From contig NC_082618.1 of the NCBI RefSeq assembly GCF_030936135.1, positions 6,235,034-6,299,033 of the forward strand: 64,000 nucleotides of DNA, in the 5' to 3' direction. Each line of letters begins with the position of its first letter. Within the stretch, counting starts at the first letter, position 1. This DNA is from Gavia stellata. Taxonomy: Eukaryota; Chordata; Aves; Gaviiformes; Gaviidae. The notes below the pieces were generated by a model. That model searched no databases and was not told where the DNA came from. It saw nothing but the letters and a program-made list of their open reading frames with translations. Shown in pieces: positions 61,890 to 64,000 of this stretch. The position numbers were made by a program, and so were the translations under genes.

Positions 61890-62191
61890 CGGGTGAAGTT
61901 CCATCGTTTATTGGTGAGGATCTGCAGGTATCTGGGACAGGGGCTGAGGGCAGTTGGGGGTCAGGTTGTCCTTTGAGGATCCTGACCTCTTCTTCCTCAG
62001 CAGAAGTGACAGCTTGTGCGAGGTTCCCTGTGCCGGGGGGGGGGGGCAGAGTATGGGCCAGCTCCGAGTCGGGGGGCATCGACCTGTTGGGGATTTTGAT
62101 GCCCAGATGAAACATCTCCGCCTGGAAGGTCGCCACGTCCTGGCAAAGCGGTCAGTGAAAGCGGTGCAGGGCAGAGCACAGCGCCTGGCCC
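61890..62191 (-). other. Palindrome spacer; possible terminal exon on minus strand
   Basis: 302 bp not shared by the arms. On the minus strand there is a possible branch point (CACTGAC), then CAG at 62142-62140, then an open stretch whose first frame reads TFQAEMFHLGIKIPNRSM, and an AATAAA at 62... to 61907 in reverse (plus-strand TTTATT at 61907-61912). This looks like the last exon of another gene with its poly(A) signal, broken or blurred by a long C run at about 62036-62047. I cannot name the gene, and it may be chance. Confidence 0.3.
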
Positions 62192-62547
62192 TGGGTTTGC
62201 TGATGTGCCCGAGTTCTGCAGGGCAAGAGCCTCCCCAGTGAGCCCGACCCTCCTGTTGGCACCACGGGTGCTGCCAGGCCATGTCCCAAAGAGGAGCCGG
62301 CACCGGCAGCCCCAGTGAGATGCTGGTGTCACCTCTTGGGGACATGCTGTGTGGCATTGCTGCTGGACCCAGGCTGGGGAGGGGGAAGCACTGTGGGAGG
62401 TGCTGGGGGGCGGAGGCCGCCCTGCCCAGAGGGGAGCACGAACCCAGGGCATGGGGAGCGCAAGGGGCTCCCCGTGGGTCCCTTCTCCTCCGTCAGGGCT
62501 CCAGCAGGGACCTCAGAGACACCCAAAAGGGTTGATTGCACAAACAC

Positions 62548-62553
62548 TTTATT
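62548..62553 (-). terminator. Poly(A) signal of gene D
   Basis: Minus-strand AATAAA, mirror of the one in gene C. The AU-rich 3' UTR next to it (about 62580-62716) is the same as in gene C in the part I compared. Confidence 0.7.
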
Positions 62554-62826
62554 TAGGCAACAAAACTCCTGACTCTTTGTTAACAGGCATATTGATATAG
62601 TTTAAATTATTTTTTGCTTTAAATTATCATTTGAATAGAGTTTAAATTATTTTTGTATTTTCTCTTTTCTTAGCAAAAATATTTAGTTTCTCTGAAATAA
62701 GTTAAATAGAATAATTTTTCCCGTTGAAGCAGGCTGCAGTTCACGTAGTCTCTTGCGCGCCTGGGGCTGGAAGCCAAGCCCGCCGGGGGTAGTGCCGGGG
62801 GCACCGCGGGTGGCAGCGGGGAAGGG

Positions 62827-63587
62827 TCAGTTCTTCAGGGTCTGGAAGTGCTTCAGATGCGCCTGCACCCAGGACGCCTCGGGGTCCGCGCACAGCTCCT
62901 TCTTCTTCTTGGTGACCAGGCTGCCAGGAGAAAACCCGCGTTGGGGCGCTCGGCCGGGGCAGCGGGGTGCCTGCGCTGGGTACCGCCGGCAGTGCCCTGG
63001 GTGTCCCCGGCCGTGTCCCACTGCCCCCCGGCCACCCTCGGGGCACTACACCGCCCATGGCACCCCAAGCCCCCGGCAGCGGTGGGTACTCACATCACGC
63101 CCGGCTGGGTGCAGCTGCTGCTGGTGATGTAGGTGGAGGCGATGAGGCCCCGCGGGACGGGGCGCTGGTGGTAGCTGAAGCAGCAGGAGGTGGGGACACC
63201 GTCTGTGAGGGCAGAGAGACGGACAGACAGCCCTGGTGAGACCCCAGGCTACAGCAGAGGCTCTGGCCCCACCGGCTCTTGGGGTTCCCCATCTCCCACC
63301 CCCCTCCTTGCGTCTTGTTCCCTGGCGGTGGCCCCCCAGGAGACGCCTGGCCCCAAGCCTGAGTCCCAGCATTGGCAGCGGTCTCCTGCTCCCAGCCCTC
63401 CCCACAGCCACGAGGGTCCTTGCTGATGGGGATGGGGCTCTCCGGCGGCCCCGGAAGCTCCCGCGGAGCCATGGTACGCGCAGTCCCAGGAGCGGGCGGC
63501 GATGCCGGACTCACCGAGATGGGCCTTGGACGGGGAGCAGGTGGCCACGAGGAGGAGGGCGACCAGGGTGGCTGCGGGGACCTCCAT
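62827..63587 (-). CDS. CC chemokine, second copy of gene C (gene D)
   Basis: Minus-strand exons are 63515-63587, 63094-63202 and 62827-62920, the exact mirror of gene C. The 91-residue protein appears to be the same, residue for residue, with all four Cys (31, 32, 55, 71) and all splice sites kept. The arms do differ outside the exons (promoter, intron 1, 3' flank), so this is not simply the same DNA read twice, although two haplotypes joined by mistake would look like this too. Genes C and D converge, with their 3' ends about 1.57 kb apart. If real, it doubles the dose of one secreted chemokine. Confidence 0.9.
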
Positions 63588-63683
63588 GGTGCTGCAGGGG
63601 CCGAGGGGTCTGCGAGCGGGGCTGGAGCTGGGGGGTTGCAGGCTCTCTTCTGCACGCTGCTCGGCCCCTGTGGCGATGCCCTC

Positions 63684-63690
63684 CTTTTAT
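63684..63690 (-). promoter_or_regulatory. TATA box of gene D
   Basis: Minus-strand ATAAAAG, mirror of 60391-60397. The upstream elements of gene C are repeated as far as I compared, but this flank holds about half of the substitutions between the arms. Confidence 0.6.
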
Positions 63691-64000
63691 TCCCCGGCCG
63701 CTGGGCGGGCGCAGGGTTTCAAGGAAAGAAAAGGAGTGCGTCATAGTGGGGAAATTATGTCAGGATCCTCCAGTTTTGCTGAGCTGGAGAAGGCAAGGAA
63801 ACGGCAGCAGAGGAAGTGCCGGCCACGGGGCTGCGACTTTCAGATTCCATCTGGGTGCCCGGCAGGGACCGGCCGCAGCCCAAACCCCCACGACACCGAC
63901 CCTGCCACTGCTGCCAGGACCCCACCGGCCAGAAGCCAGGCTGGGGCACGAAGCTCCATGGCCGGAGCCCTGATGGCAAGCCCGAGCAGGCAGCCGTGAA

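Larger units (their letters stand above)
62192..64000 (-). repeat. Right arm of large inverted duplication
   Basis: Mirror of 60081-61889. It begins sharply at TGGGTTTGC and is still matching at the last base of the window, so the true arm is longer than 1809 bp. Confidence 0.97.

Noticed and set aside
60081-64000. Inverted arms considered as the terminal inverted repeats of a DNA transposon
   Set aside because: The arms contain a whole host chemokine gene with introns and promoter, and the 302-bp spacer has no transposase-like sequence.
1-64000. Search for retroviral, LTR, CR1/LINE or SINE copies
   Set aside because: I recognised no such element by its end motifs or protein motifs. A masked-repeat search would be needed to exclude short, old fragments.

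Overview
The window looks like a GC-rich, gene-sparse piece of a bird chromosome, probably a microchromosome. The reasons are long G/C homopolymers, GC-rich introns, no transposable element that I could recognise in 64 kb, and vertebrate gene structures. Two kinds of gene are present: one large gene on the minus strand, TMEM132E, and a block of small CC-chemokine genes near the right edge. TMEM132E also lies beside CC chemokines in human (CCL1 on 17q12), so this is an old vertebrate neighbourhood.

Layout. 1-2.6 kb: downstream flank with an AT/TG-rich repeat. 2.6-4.9 kb: probable 3' UTR of TMEM132E. 4.9-30.9 kb: nine coding exons of TMEM132E on the minus strand. Their splice phases all fit, giving a 1051-residue single-pass membrane protein. 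Intron 1 is 12.9 kb and holds a 12-bp minisatellite. 30.5-32.3 kb: CpG-rich promoter and 5' end. 32.3-53.7 kb: no gene that I can support, but several AT-rich blocks that look like conserved noncoding DNA and two simple-sequence arrays. 53.74-53.91 kb: two kappaB sites, a TATA-like box and a signal-peptide-like, 73-nt, phase-1 exon with no ATG. This looks like the front end of a lost or decayed chemokine gene.

Chemokines. Three intact plus-strand genes follow, at 56.06, 58.08 and 60.49 kb. Each has three exons (first exon 73 nt, intron phases 1 and 2) and a TATA-like box 80-105 nt before the ATG. The first two look MCP-like or CCL1-like. The third looks MIP-1-like.

The most striking structure is a large inverted duplication. 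The third gene and its flanks (60081-61889 or longer) are repeated in reverse orientation at 62192-64000, around a 302-bp spacer. Paired positions sum to 124081 throughout, so there are no indels, and I saw only about a dozen substitutions in 1.8 kb. The coding sequences are the same. The right arm runs off the window. This is either a very young palindromic gene duplication or an assembly fold-back that joins two haplotypes. The spacer itself may carry the terminal exon of another gene on the minus strand.
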